The translations under genes were made by a program, and so were the position numbers. The notes under the pieces were generated by a model. It saw nothing but the letters and a program-made list of their open reading frames with translations, ran no database searches and had not been told where the DNA came from. Below, piece after piece: positions 35,000 through 43,471 of a stretch of 64,000 nucleotides of DNA (its first letter is position 1; each line of letters starts with the position of its first letter). Source of the stretch: Clostridium thermosuccinogenes (GTDB taxonomy: Bacteria; Bacillota; Clostridia; Acetivibrionales; DSM-5807); NCBI RefSeq assembly GCF_002896855.1, contig NZ_CP021850.1, forward strand, positions 1,513,665 to 1,577,664, read 5' to 3'.

Positions 35000-36700
35000 A
35001 TGGATAACTTTGATTTTTTGGGCAATGAATTGGATAACAACAGCAATAAAATAGACCGGAATGACAATGTCTCAGGCGGCACTCCACCGGCAGAAGAAAT
35101 TGCAAGGGAGAGCACCGATAAGAAGGGCTTGGACGAGGAAGTTGGCTCCTTTTCCACGATTGACGGACAATACGGTATCGGCAGTGATACACAAAGCAAT
35201 GCCGGCAGCGGTATAGATTACAATGCCGCAAGTAGCGCACAATATAATTCCGGTAGCGGTGCAAACTACAATGCCGATGGTAATGCACAAATTAATGCCG
35301 ACAGCAAAATGAACTATAATTCTGGCAGCGACGCTAAAGAGAAGCCAACCTCAAGTTATCAGAGCAATCCTCAGAATTATTTTTACAGCAGCAATTATAG
35401 CTCCGGGTCCAACGCCAGCGGTGCTCAATACACCAATCCGGGAAGCCGTTATCAGGGAAATGCGTCCGGAGATTTTGATAATACTAATAAAACACCTTAT
35501 TATTATACGGAAAATTACAAGAAAAAGAAGAAAAAGGGCATCGGACTGGTGCACATAACAGCTGTGGCTCTTATCAGCTCAATACTGGGTGGAGCTGTTG
35601 TGGGATCTTTTCTGTTGTTTGTTGCTCCGACCATACCGGCCTTCAGCAAATACCTTCCTACCCAGACAGCTGCAAGTTCCAATACCACTACGAAGGTGGA
35701 GTATAAGATAGCCGAGGTTAATTCCCAGGTTACGGCAATCGCAGAAAAAGCCAGCCCCTCCATTGTGGGTATAAGAGTTACGGCATTCCGTCAGAATTTC
35801 CTGTTCGGAAGCATGCAACCGTCGGAAGGTTCCGGCATTATCATCAGAGAGGACGGATACATTCTGACAAACAACCATGTCATTGAGGACGCTGTAAACA
35901 CTGAAACGGGCAAAATCAGCGATGCCGCCAAGATAGAAGTGATCCTCCCCAACCAGCAGGATAAGCCCTATACCGCTCAGATAGTAGGCAGGGATGCAAG
36001 GACCGACATGGCAGTAATCAAGATTGACGCAACAGGTCTTCCGGTGGCAGAACTGGGTGACTCCGACAAAGTCAAAGTCGGTGAGATGGCTGTCGCTATT
36101 GGAAACCCGGGAGGACTGGAATTCATGGGCTCGGTTACAGTGGGTGTTATCAGCGGTATCAACAGAACAGTACAGATTGATGAAAAGAAGCAGTTAAAAG
36201 TTATTCAAACCGATGCTTCCATAAACCCGGGAAACAGCGGCGGAGCATTGCTAAACTCCCAAGGCCAGGTAATAGGCATTAATACTTTGAAAGCCCAAAC
36301 CCAGCTGGGATATGAAGGTATAGGTTTTGCAGTGCCGATTAACGAGGCTAAAGCAATAGCCGATAGCCTGATAGCCTCCGGATATGTAAAAGGAAGGCCG
36401 AAATTAGGCGTAACCATTGATTTGACATATACCGAAGATATAGCGAACAAAAACAATATGCCTGTAGGACTCCTTGTATCAGCAGTTGAACCGTTTAGCG
36501 CAGCTTTCAAGGCAGGTATTCAGAAAAATGATATAATCACGAAGTTCGACGGCAAACCGGTGAAGACTTTTGATGAACTGGAAGAGATAAAGAATTCCCA
36601 TAAACCCGGAGATGTTGTAAGCATTGAAGTGTACAGGTATCAGGAAGACAAGACATTAAAACTGGAAATCACCATAGGAGAAGACAAGTCGGGGAATTAA
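35000..36700 (+). CDS. htrA: HtrA/DegP-type membrane-anchored serine protease with PDZ domain
   Basis: The 566-residue protein has a long cytoplasmic N-terminal tail (about 175 residues) rich in Asn, Ser, Gly and Tyr, ending in a lysine cluster (KKKKKKG). Next come one membrane helix (LVHITAVALISSILGGAVVGSFLLFV), a trypsin domain with His in TNNHVI, Asp in RTDMAVI and Ser in GNSGGALLNSQGQVIG, and a C-terminal PDZ domain. HtrA proteins degrade misfolded envelope proteins. The tail contains six octapeptide repeats. ATG 35000 follows GAAGGAGGA by 10 bases; GTG 34994 is an alternative two codons earlier. Confidence 0.93.
   Translation: MDNFDFLGNELDNNSNKIDRNDNVSGGTPPAEEIARESTDKKGLDEEVGSFSTIDGQYGIGSDTQSNAGSGIDYNAASSAQYNSGSGANYNADGNAQINADSKMNYNSGSDAKEKPTSSYQSNPQNYFYSSNYSSGSNASGAQYTNPGSRYQGNASGDFDNTNKTPYYYTENYKKKKKKGIGLVHITAVALISSILGGAVVGSFLLFVAPTIPAFSKYLPTQTAASSNTTTKVEYKIAEVNSQVTAIAEKASPSIVGIRVTAFRQNFLFGSMQPSEGSGIIIREDGYILTNNHVIEDAVNTETGKISDAAKIEVILPNQQDKPYTAQIVGRDARTDMAVIKIDATGLPVAELGDSDKVKVGEMAVAIGNPGGLEFMGSVTVGVISGINRTVQIDEKKQLKVIQTDASINPGNSGGALLNSQGQVIGINTLKAQTQLGYEGIGFAVPINEAKAIADSLIASGYVKGRPKLGVTIDLTYTEDIANKNNMPVGLLVSAVEPFSAAFKAGIQKNDIITKFDGKPVKTFDELEEIKNSHKPGDVVSIEVYRYQEDKTLKLEITIGEDKSGN
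35198..35341 (+). repeat. Six 24-bp repeats encoding an Asn-rich octapeptide in htrA
   Basis: Residues about 67-114 of HtrA are six in-frame 8-residue units: NAGSGIDY, NAASSAQY, NSGSGANY, NADGNAQI, NADSKMNY, NSGSDAKE. The consensus is N-[AS]-x-[SG]-x-A-x-[YI]. At DNA level units begin AATGCCG or AATTCCG/AATTCTG, showing they arose by 24-bp duplication. They lie on the cytoplasmic side of the membrane helix. Confidence 0.9.
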
Positions 36701-36778
36701 CCGGTTCGGTGTATGGGCAGAAAGCTTCTACCCCAAATAATGATGGTGCAATTCACCGTGGCATGAACGAGATTTTGA

Positions 36779-36813
36779 ACAAGGCAGGCATCATTGCCTG
36801 TCTTGTTTTTTTT
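36779..36813 (+). terminator. Intrinsic terminator after htrA
   Basis: ACAAGGCAGGCA, a TCAT loop, TGCCTGTCTTGT and eight T residues form a strong terminator. Confidence 0.92.
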
Positions 36814-36907
36814 CTCAGGAATTAATACAATATAATACAGAAATATTATTAAAAGCCTACAAAAAACGAAGACACAGGATTTGATTTTTTCCATATAGGA
36901 GGAACTG

Positions 36908-37555
36908 ATGCTAAAGAAAAAGGAAATAGAAAAAACACTGGAACTTCTTGAAAAAACTCATCCTACAGCCCACTGCGAACTGAATTTCAGGACGCCGTTC
37001 CAGCTTTTGGTGGCGACAATGCTAAGCGCCCAGTCCACCGATAAAACCGTCAATAAGGTTACGGATAGATTGTTTGAAAAATACCCTGCCCTGGAGGATT
37101 TTTTGAAGCTTGGGCAGGAAGAGTTGGAACAGGAGATCAAAGAAATCGGCTTATACAGAAATAAAGCAAAAAACATACTGGCTATGTGCAGCAAGCTGGT
37201 GAAGAAATTTAACGGTGAAGTGCCTGCGAACATGGAGGATCTGGTTTCGCTGCCGGGGGTAGGCAGAAAGACTGCCAATGTGGTATTGAGCAATGCCTTC
37301 GGAGTACCTGCGATTGCGGTAGATACCCATGTCTTCAGGGTTTCAAACCGCATCGGACTGGCTGAGGCAGATAATGTTGAGAAAACGGAAGAGCAGCTCA
37401 TGAAAAACATACCCAGGGAAAAGTGGTCAAAAGCCCACCACTGGCTTATATGGCATGGGAGGCGCATATGCGAGGCCCGTAAGCCTAAATGCGAGATATG
37501 CCCTCTGACAGAATACTGTAAATACTATAAAAGTATAGCAGCAAAGGGCAAATAA
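36908..37555 (+). CDS. nth: Endonuclease III (DNA glycosylase/AP lyase)
   Basis: Nth removes oxidised pyrimidines and nicks abasic sites. The 215-residue protein shows the helix-hairpin-helix LPGVGRKTANVVL with the catalytic lysine, the catalytic aspartate in AVDTHVFRVSNR, and the C-terminal iron-sulfur motif C-x6-C-x2-C-x5-C (CEARKPKCEICPLTEYC). ATATAGGAGGAACTG gives a good ribosome site before the ATG. It converges with the minus-strand gene that ends 6 bases away. Confidence 0.96.
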   Translation: MLKKKEIEKTLELLEKTHPTAHCELNFRTPFQLLVATMLSAQSTDKTVNKVTDRLFEKYPALEDFLKLGQEELEQEIKEIGLYRNKAKNILAMCSKLVKKFNGEVPANMEDLVSLPGVGRKTANVVLSNAFGVPAIAVDTHVFRVSNRIGLAEADNVEKTEEQLMKNIPREKWSKAHHWLIWHGRRICEARKPKCEICPLTEYCKYYKSIAAKGK

Positions 37556-37560
37556 GGTTA

Positions 37561-38256
37561 TCAGCTTTCCACTTTAAAAGAGTTTACTATGTTCTGAAAG
37601 GTGTCGGACTGAGCTTTATTCCACTGGTTTTCCGGGAGGAAATAGCTTATTCTGTACATCCTTTCGTCCTTTTTCAGGAACACCTCGGAACCCTTGTAAT
37701 ACTTTCCGTCATTTCCGAGCACGGAATAATCCCAGTAGTAACCCGGGATACCATTTACCTGTATGGATTTTGTGTTAAAAAACTTGTAGCTCTGTGCGAA
37801 AGAAGCCTTTGATGCTTCCAGAAAATCCTCCAGAGGGTAAGGCATTTCCCAAACCTGCACGAATCCGTGGGAAGCCGTCGTGCTGTCTTCGAAGTCAATA
37901 TGGTAGAGTATATCACTGCCTTCAAAATCTTTACGGCTGAGAGTGAAGGATGAGGGGTACAGGAAGCTGAATTTTCCTTCCGGTATCCTGAAATTCTTTA
38001 GCTTCCGGGAAAGGGGCTTCTTAAGTGAGAAGCCGGTTTCTATCACTTCACTGACCATTTCATTGCCAACAAAGACATTGTTTATCTTAAATCTCAATGG
38101 ATAGGAGAAGGTCAGGCAGTTGTCTATTGTGATATTGAAAAACAAGCCTTTGTTGAACAAAGCATTAGAGGCTGCAAACATCACGACCCACAGCCCGATT
38201 ACCATTAAAGCCATCAATATTTTGATCCTGGGGTTTTTCACAATAATTACGAACAA
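37561..38256 (-). CDS. Hypothetical membrane-anchored protein
   Basis: This 231-residue protein was not recognised with confidence. It has an N-terminal membrane helix (ILMALMVIGLWVVMFAAS) and about 200 residues outside. The outer part has two sections, the second opening with KFSFLYPSSFTLSRKDFEG and ending with NQWNKAQSDTFQNIVNSFKV. That pattern (a short YPSSF start, a closing DTFQNIVNSF) recalls PsbP-like lipoproteins of Bacillota, a weak impression only. TTG 38256 is proposed because AAGGTGG lies 7-8 bases upstream; GTG codons nearer the site are too close. It is convergent with nth. Confidence 0.6.
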   Translation of the reverse strand: MFVIIVKNPRIKILMALMVIGLWVVMFAASNALFNKGLFFNITIDNCLTFSYPLRFKINNVFVGNEMVSEVIETGFSLKKPLSRKLKNFRIPEGKFSFLYPSSFTLSRKDFEGSDILYHIDFEDSTTASHGFVQVWEMPYPLEDFLEASKASFAQSYKFFNTKSIQVNGIPGYYWDYSVLGNDGKYYKGSEVFLKKDERMYRISYFLPENQWNKAQSDTFQNIVNSFKVES

Positions 38257-38596
38257 GAGACACACCACCTTAAAAATCAGAAATGATTACAACGAACAAA
38301 AGAGAATATTCTTATCAATATATACTTATTCAGTACAACGGGATTAAAGAATTGATAATCATCCCATTGCTAAATAAATTTTAATCGGCAGTGAAATCCG
38401 TAGAATCAGATGATGGCACCTAAATAAATGTTCGGAGCCTTTGGACAGGAGCCTGCGGTTAAAATATAAAAAATAGTCAATTATATTAAAGAGAAGATGG
38501 GATACTGCATGAGATAAATTTTAGCAACCACATAAAAAGCAGGACTTTTGTCATTAATGCAGGTTTATTTGCAGAAAAGGCTGGGAGGATAAGAGA
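38257..38596. other. Gap between divergent genes
   Basis: Intergenic stretch of 340 bases between a minus-strand gene and the plus-strand GlsB-like gene. It should hold promoters for both. It is AT-rich; no riboswitch, terminator or repeat was recognised. Confidence 0.5.
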
Positions 38597-38860
38597 ATGA
38601 TAGGATTTCTACTCACACTGTTTTTTGCTGCAGTTGCAGGCTTGTCCGGCAACCGGCTAGCGAAGCGTGAAATGCCCGGGGGTAATTTTATTGCCATACT
38701 GTCCGGTTTGGTTGGGGCATGGGTCGGAGGCTATATGCCTGTTTTCGCTGCCTTTGGTCCTTCGGTGGACAGCCTTGCACTATTTCCCTCCATAATCGGA
38801 GCAGCTGTATTCGTGTTTTTTCTTGGGATATCAAAAAGCGTTTTAAAGCAGGCAAAATAG
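38597..38860 (+). CDS. Small GlsB/YeaQ/YmgE-like membrane protein
   Basis: The 87-residue protein has three hydrophobic segments with a glycine-rich pattern (FAAVAGLSGNRLAKREMPGGNFIAILSGLVGAWVGGY... SIIGAAVFVFFLGIS), as in the GlsB/YeaQ/YmgE (transglycosylase-associated) family of small membrane proteins linked to stress responses. The PGGN...GLVGAWVGG section is the best match. GGGAGG lies before the ATG. Molecular function is unknown in the family as far as I know. Confidence 0.75.
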   Translation: MIGFLLTLFFAAVAGLSGNRLAKREMPGGNFIAILSGLVGAWVGGYMPVFAAFGPSVDSLALFPSIIGAAVFVFFLGISKSVLKQAK

Positions 38861-38965
38861 CAATCCTTGCTGCATATGTTCCGATATTTTTGCAAAGGGA
38901 CAATCACAAAAAAATTCCTGCTGAATATATTGTTGGTATCCATACCTTTTGAAGGGGGCGTAATT

Positions 38966-39037
38966 ATGCGGATACTGGTACTCAAGATGCCTAAGTTCCT
39001 GGGGAATTTTTTAAAGAGAGTTTTAAGAATGAATTAA
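38966..39037 (+). CDS. spoVM: Stage V sporulation protein SpoVM (23-residue amphipathic peptide)
   Basis: A GAAGGGGGCG ribosome site precedes an ATG opening 23 codons. The core KMPKFLGNFLKRVLR aligns with B. subtilis SpoVM (KLPKFLGGIVRAML) without gaps, including Pro9, the residue needed there for curved-membrane recognition. SpoVM lies on the forespore outer membrane, recruits SpoIVA and so starts coat assembly. Synteny supports the call: rpmB lies directly downstream on the opposite strand, and recG follows, as in the B. subtilis spoVM-rpmB-recG region. A stem-loop terminator follows 20 bases later. The gene is short enough to be missed by routine annotation. Confidence 0.9.
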   Translation: MRILVLKMPKFLGNFLKRVLRMN

Positions 39038-39056
39038 TAAAAAGACACTATAGTAA

Positions 39057-39105
39057 GCGGAGTTTATCCAGCAAATATAATGCCGCTGAAACTCCGCGGT
39101 TTTTA
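39057..39105 (+). terminator. Terminator after spoVM
   Basis: GCGGAGTTT (39057-39065) pairs with AAACTCCGC (39089-39097), followed by GGTTTTTATTT. The loop is 23 bases, longer than usual. Confidence 0.75.
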
Positions 39106-39151
39106 TTTATAACCGCATTTATCCGATAGCTTCCAATTTAATATCAATATT

Positions 39152-39193
39152 TTCAACATAAAAAAAGCGTATCGACGCTTTTTTTATGTTGAA
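39152..39193. terminator. Bidirectional terminator between spoVM and rpmB
   Basis: A 17-19 base perfect stem closes on an ATCG tetraloop: CAACATAAAAAAAGCGT (39154-39170) with its exact complement at 39175-39191. A-run and T-run arms let it stop transcription from both sides. It lies just past the rpmB stop. Confidence 0.92.
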
Positions 39194-39206
39194 TAGTTTT
39201 TTTCTT

Positions 39207-39395
39207 TTATACTGCTCTTGTTACCTTATTTGAACGCAAGCATCTCGTACAAACATAAGCTGTCTTTACAGTTCCGTTATCAACAACCTTAACTCTCTTT
39301 ACGTTAGGTTTCCAAGCTCTATTTGTCTTTCTATTTGAGTGGCTTACCTTCAAACCAAAACTCATGGATTTACTGCATACATCACATTTTGCCAT
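39207..39395 (-). CDS. rpmB: 50S ribosomal protein L28, zinc-ribbon form
   Basis: The 62-residue protein has the L28 sequence: MAKCDVCSKSMSFGLKVSHSNRKTNRAWKPNV, followed by KVVDNGTVKTAYVCTRCLRSNKV. Two CxxC pairs (CDVC and CTRC) mark the zinc-binding version; organisms with a zinc-free paralogue use it under zinc starvation. AAAGGAGGTG lies before the ATG. It is transcribed towards spoVM and ends at a bidirectional terminator. Confidence 0.97.
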   Translation of the reverse strand: MAKCDVCSKSMSFGLKVSHSNRKTNRAWKPNVKRVKVVDNGTVKTAYVCTRCLRSNKVTRAV

Positions 39396-39656
39396 TTATA
39401 CCTACACCTCCTTTTAAACCGGAGAAATACTATACTTTAATTGCTCTTTAACTCCGTAATAAAAACATATTAATTTTATCATATAACCCGGAACAACTGC
39501 AAGTTTTTTTGTTAACAAACAGGAAAAGTATTAGCAAAAGATTGTACTATATATTAAAATATTGTATAGGACATCGCAATATAAAGTTATAAATCGGTTC
39601 CGGAAAGCTTTGTCCATGCTTATTATGCAACATTAATGATGAGGTTATTAAGCATT

Positions 39657-41738
39657 ATGGGTACAGATGCGAAGGATATTTTAAAAAGGTCTGTAAAGAC
39701 GCTTAAGGGTATTGGAGATTCAAGAGCAAAGCTTTTTTACAGGCTGGGAATATATACAATTGAAGACTTGATTACATATTTCCCCAGGGAGTATGAAAAC
39801 AGGAGCAATGTGAAAAAAATAATTGACCTGGAGGATGGCGAGTCCTGCACTTTTGAAGGAACGATAGCATCCGGTGTTTCCGAGTTTCGCCCGAGGAGAG
39901 GACTTACCATTTACAAGCTGCTTGTAAGGGATGAAACAGGGACAATTGCGGTTACCTGGTTTAACCAGCACTATGTCAAGAACATCTTTCATGTGGGGGA
40001 GAGGTATTTATTCTTTGGAAAGGTGAGCAGAAAATTCAGGAGCTTCGAAGTGCAAAACCCTGTTTATGAAAAATCCGGAACCGGGGAAAGAAAAAATACC
40101 TGCAGGATAGTACCCGTATATCCTTCAACGGCAAACCTTACGCAGAATATGATCAGAAATGCGGTGAGCAGCGCGCTGGAGTTGGTTTCAGGGAACATGG
40201 AGGAGATACTGCCCCAGACTGTACGAAGCAAATATCATCTGGCAGAGATAAACTATTCTCTCAGAAATATACATTTCCCCAATACCGAAGAGGATTTTAA
40301 AATAGCCAGATACCGCTTGGTTTTCGAAGAGCTTTTGCTTTTGCAGATGGGCTTGCTGAGCATTAAAAATTCTTTTGGGGAGGACCGGGAAGGAATTCAA
40401 TTTAAGCCTGTAGATTCCATGGAGGAATTTATAAAGAATCTGCCTTTCCAGCTTACCAACGCCCAACGGAAGGTTTTTAAGGAAATAGAAAAGGATATGG
40501 AGTCGAAAAGGGTAATGAACCGGTTGGTGCAGGGTGACGTGGGCTCAGGAAAAACAATAGTGGCGGTGATGGCACTTTATAAAGCAGTTAAAAACGGTTA
40601 TCAGGCTACTATGATGGTCCCGACGGAAATACTGGCAGAACAGCATTACAGGAGCGTCAACAGCCTTTTGGAAAAATATGGAATAAAAGTGGAGCTGCTG
40701 ACGGGAAGCCTGACCAAGAAGCAGAAAAGCGAGATTTTGTCCAGGGTTGCATCGGGGGAAGCAGATATTGTAATAGGTACCCATGCATTGATCGAAGATG
40801 ACGTCCGTTACAACAACCTGGGGCTGGTAGTGACGGATGAACAGCATAGGTTTGGAGTACGCCAAAGAGCAGCGCTGTCCAAAAAAGGTGAAAATCCTGA
40901 TGTGCTGGTTATGACGGCAACACCGATACCCAGGACCCTGGCTCTCATATTATACGGAGATCTGGATATATCTATAATAGATGAGCTTCCTCCTGGCAGA
41001 AAACCGGTTAAAACATATGCTGTGGATGAGAGCATGCGGGAGAGAATCAATAATTTCATAAGAAAAAAGGTGGCAGAAGGGCGGCAAGTGTACATAGTCT
41101 GTCCACTGGTGGAAGAATCCGAGGAAATTGAGGCCCAATCTGCAACCGAACTGGCTGACCGGATTGCAAGGCAGGATTTCAGCGACCTTAAGGTAGGCCT
41201 TATCCACGGTAAAATGAAGCCGAAGGATAAGGATGCGGTTATGAGGAGCTTTGTCGAAGGTGAAACAGATATACTGGTTTCCACAACAGTCATTGAAGTG
41301 GGAGTCAATGTGCCCAATGCGACAATAATGGTCATTGAAAATGCCGAAAGATTTGGTCTGGCACAGCTTCATCAGTTAAGAGGAAGAGTAGGGAGAGGAG
41401 AACATCAGTCTTACTGTATTTTATACAATAACGGAAAGACCCAGGTGGCTTCAGAAAGAATGAAGGTTATGGAAAAGACCAACGATGGCTTTGTGATATC
41501 GGAAAAGGATCTGGAGCTGAGAGGTCCGGGGGAATTTTTCGGAACCATGCAGCATGGAATACCGGACCTTAAAATCGCTAACCTCTATAAGGATGTGGAT
41601 ATACTAAAAAAGGCCCAGGAAGCTGCCATTAACATACTGAAAGAGGACAAGCTCCTTAAGAAAGAAGAAAACAGGCTCCTTAGAGAGACGCTTATATGCA
41701 AGTTTAAGAACAAGCTGGATGAATTAAGCCTAAACTAA
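39657..41738 (+). CDS. recG: ATP-dependent DNA helicase RecG
   Basis: RecG remodels stalled replication forks and branched DNA. The roughly 693-residue protein has a wedge/OB domain (TLKGIGDSRAKLFYRLGIYTIEDLITYFPREYE at the start), then superfamily 2 helicase motifs: RLVQGDVGSGKTIVA (Walker A), DEQHRFGVRQR (DEQH box), TATPIPRTLAL, and VSTTVIEVGVNVPNAT with HQLRGRVGRGEHQSYC at the end. ATG 39657 is preferred; ATG 39636 is in frame but lacks a ribosome site, while TGAGG lies about 13 bases before 39657, so the start is uncertain. Confidence 0.95.
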   Translation: MGTDAKDILKRSVKTLKGIGDSRAKLFYRLGIYTIEDLITYFPREYENRSNVKKIIDLEDGESCTFEGTIASGVSEFRPRRGLTIYKLLVRDETGTIAVTWFNQHYVKNIFHVGERYLFFGKVSRKFRSFEVQNPVYEKSGTGERKNTCRIVPVYPSTANLTQNMIRNAVSSALELVSGNMEEILPQTVRSKYHLAEINYSLRNIHFPNTEEDFKIARYRLVFEELLLLQMGLLSIKNSFGEDREGIQFKPVDSMEEFIKNLPFQLTNAQRKVFKEIEKDMESKRVMNRLVQGDVGSGKTIVAVMALYKAVKNGYQATMMVPTEILAEQHYRSVNSLLEKYGIKVELLTGSLTKKQKSEILSRVASGEADIVIGTHALIEDDVRYNNLGLVVTDEQHRFGVRQRAALSKKGENPDVLVMTATPIPRTLALILYGDLDISIIDELPPGRKPVKTYAVDESMRERINNFIRKKVAEGRQVYIVCPLVEESEEIEAQSATELADRIARQDFSDLKVGLIHGKMKPKDKDAVMRSFVEGETDILVSTTVIEVGVNVPNATIMVIENAERFGLAQLHQLRGRVGRGEHQSYCILYNNGKTQVASERMKVMEKTNDGFVISEKDLELRGPGEFFGTMQHGIPDLKIANLYKDVDILKKAQEAAINILKEDKLLKKEENRLLRETLICKFKNKLDELSLN

Positions 41739-41805
41739 TTTGTCGTGCCATCGACTTAAGGCTGTTAAATAAAGAGTAAGACATGTTTTTATGGTAAACT
41801 TTATG

Positions 41806-41833
41806 TTGACATTTATTTACTATAGTATAAAAT
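41806..41833 (+). promoter_or_regulatory. Candidate promoter for rsmD-coaD
   Basis: TTGACA (41806-41811) and TAAAAT (41828-41833) are separated by 16 bases, 31 bases before the rsmD start. Confidence 0.6.
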
Positions 41834-41864
41834 AACATATATTAAATACTGTGAGGAAATTTGC

Positions 41865-42449
41865 TTGAAAATTGGAGGAATGGCTATTTTAAGGGTTATT
41901 TCAGGCAGTGCCAGAGGCCATAAGCTGAAAACTCCCGAAGGAGACTCAACCAGGCCTACTTCAGACCGAGTAAAGGAATCTTTGTTTAATATTTTGACAC
42001 CTTATATTGCCGGCGCCCATGTTCTGGACCTGTTTGCCGGAACAGGGAATTTGGGCATAGAAGCTTTAAGCAGGGGAGCGGAACATGTTGTTTTCGTAGA
42101 CAGAAGCCATGTATGCTTCAGGATTATAAATGAAAACCTTGAGCATACAAAGCTGAAGGATAAAGCTACTGTGATTGCCGGTGATGTGGCAGGCTCCATA
42201 AAAAAATTGCATGACCAATCCAAAAAGTTCGATATTATATTTATGGATCCTCCATACAACAAAAATCTGGTGGATGATACTATAAACATTTTGACTAAAA
42301 ATGATATAATGAAAGCTGATGGCATAATAGTTGCAGAAATGGATATAGACGATAAGGTTTCGGAAAGGTACGGACCTTTTAAGCTCACGAGGAGCAGGAA
42401 ATACGGAGATACCGTACTGGCATTTTACGTGAAAACCGACGATATTTGA
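41865..42449 (+). CDS. rsmD: 16S rRNA (guanine-966 N2) methyltransferase RsmD
   Basis: The 194-residue SAM-dependent methyltransferase shows [30 protein letters not shown], the SAM loop [20 protein letters not shown] and the catalytic DPPYNK. It methylates N2 of G966 in 16S rRNA. TTG 41865 is chosen since TGAGGA lies 7 bases upstream; the ATG at 41880 has a GGAGG too close to use. Order rsmD-coaD-ylbJ matches the ylbH-coaD-ylbJ order of B. subtilis. Confidence 0.93.
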   Translation: MKIGGMAILRVISGSARGHKLKTPEGDSTRPTSDRVKESLFNILTPYIAGAHVLDLFAGTGNLGIEALSRGAEHVVFVDRSHVCFRIINENLEHTKLKDKATVIAGDVAGSIKKLHDQSKKFDIIFMDPPYNKNLVDDTINILTKNDIMKADGIIVAEMDIDDKVSERYGPFKLTRSRKYGDTVLAFYVKTDDI

Positions 42450-42469
42450 CACAAGGAAGGAAGATATTA

Positions 42470-42949
42470 TTGAAGATATGTGTATATCCGGGGAGCTTTG
42501 ACCCGGTGACAAACGGACATTTGGATATCATACACAGAGCGTCGAAAATATGTGATAAATTGATTGTGGCAGTTCTTGTAAATCATAGCAAAACGCCTGT
42601 ATTTTCGCTGGAAGAACGTGTTGATCTTTTAAAATGCGCTCTGAAAGACAGGCCTGATATAGAAGTGGATAGTTTTTCCGGCCTTTTGGTCAACTATATG
42701 AAAAAGAGGAATGCTACTGCCATTATAAAAGGCTTAAGGGCTATATCCGATTATGAGTACGAGCTTCAGATGGCGCTTACTAATAAGACACAGAACCCGG
42801 AAATTGAAACCCTTTTTATGATGGCAAGTGTTAATTATTCCTTTTTAAGTTCAAGCATTGTTCGTGAGCTGGCAAAAAACGGCGGGGACATCGACGGACT
42901 GGTACCGGATTGCATAAAGGATGCGGTGCTCAGAAAATTTAGAACTTAG
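42470..42949 (+). CDS. coaD: Phosphopantetheine adenylyltransferase
   Basis: CoaD transfers AMP from ATP to 4'-phosphopantetheine, giving dephospho-CoA, the substrate of CoaE at 25 kb. The 159-residue nucleotidyltransferase has [20 protein letters not shown] (T-x-G-H motif), [19 protein letters not shown] and the C-terminal [16 protein letters not shown] that matches the ISSTxxR region. The start is TTG at 42470 with AAGGAAGG upstream. It begins 20 bases after rsmD. Confidence 0.95.
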   Translation: MKICVYPGSFDPVTNGHLDIIHRASKICDKLIVAVLVNHSKTPVFSLEERVDLLKCALKDRPDIEVDSFSGLLVNYMKKRNATAIIKGLRAISDYEYELQMALTNKTQNPEIETLFMMASVNYSFLSSSIVRELAKNGGDIDGLVPDCIKDAVLRKFRT

Positions 42950-43000
42950 GATAAAACATCATCAATTACCTGAAGCAATTCTATTCCTGGGGGGAGAAAG

Positions 43001-43438
43001 ATGGAGATACTGGCTATTTTAGAGACACTTGAGGATTTGATAGAAAAAAGCGTAAATGTTCCGGTATTAGGAAAATGCCTGGTTGACAAGGAAGAAGTTC
43101 TTGAAATCATCAAGGAGATAAGGCTTAAGCTGCCTGATGACATCAAACAGGCGAAATGGGTCAAGGAAGAGCGTCAAAGGATACTGCTGGAGGCACAAAA
43201 GGAAGCCAACAATATAGTCAAGGAAGCGGAAAACAAGATAGCAGCTTTGGTTGATGAGCACGAAATAACAAAAAGGGCTTATGAACAGGCCAATGAAATT
43301 ATTGCCAATGCCCAGAAGAATGCCAGAGATATACGTTTGGGAACCAGAGAATATGCCGACAGCATCCTGAATAAGGTGGAAGAAATTTTAAGAGATACTA
43401 TAGATGTTATAAAGAGCGACAGAGAAGAGCTGAAATAG
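43001..43438 (+). CDS. Coiled-coil protein resembling ATP synthase subunit B/DivIVA-type helices
   Basis: A 145-residue soluble protein of almost pure helical character. After an N-terminal segment (EILAILETLEDLIEKSVNVPVLGKCLVDKEEVLEII), residues 50-145 form a long charged coiled coil with regular Ala (RQRILLEAQKEANNIVKEAENKIAALVDE... IIANAQKNARDI). Clostridial genomes often have such a gene between coaD and ylbJ, frequently labelled ATPase by similarity of the coiled coil to F-type subunit B. The start motif VxGK.LVDKEEVLEII resembles DivIVA-domain style heads. GGGGGGAG precedes the ATG. Function unknown. Confidence 0.75.
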   Translation: MEILAILETLEDLIEKSVNVPVLGKCLVDKEEVLEIIKEIRLKLPDDIKQAKWVKEERQRILLEAQKEANNIVKEAENKIAALVDEHEITKRAYEQANEIIANAQKNARDIRLGTREYADSILNKVEEILRDTIDVIKSDREELK

Positions 43439-43471
43439 CCTATCGAAGTTTTGGCACATAAAACGGCTGAT

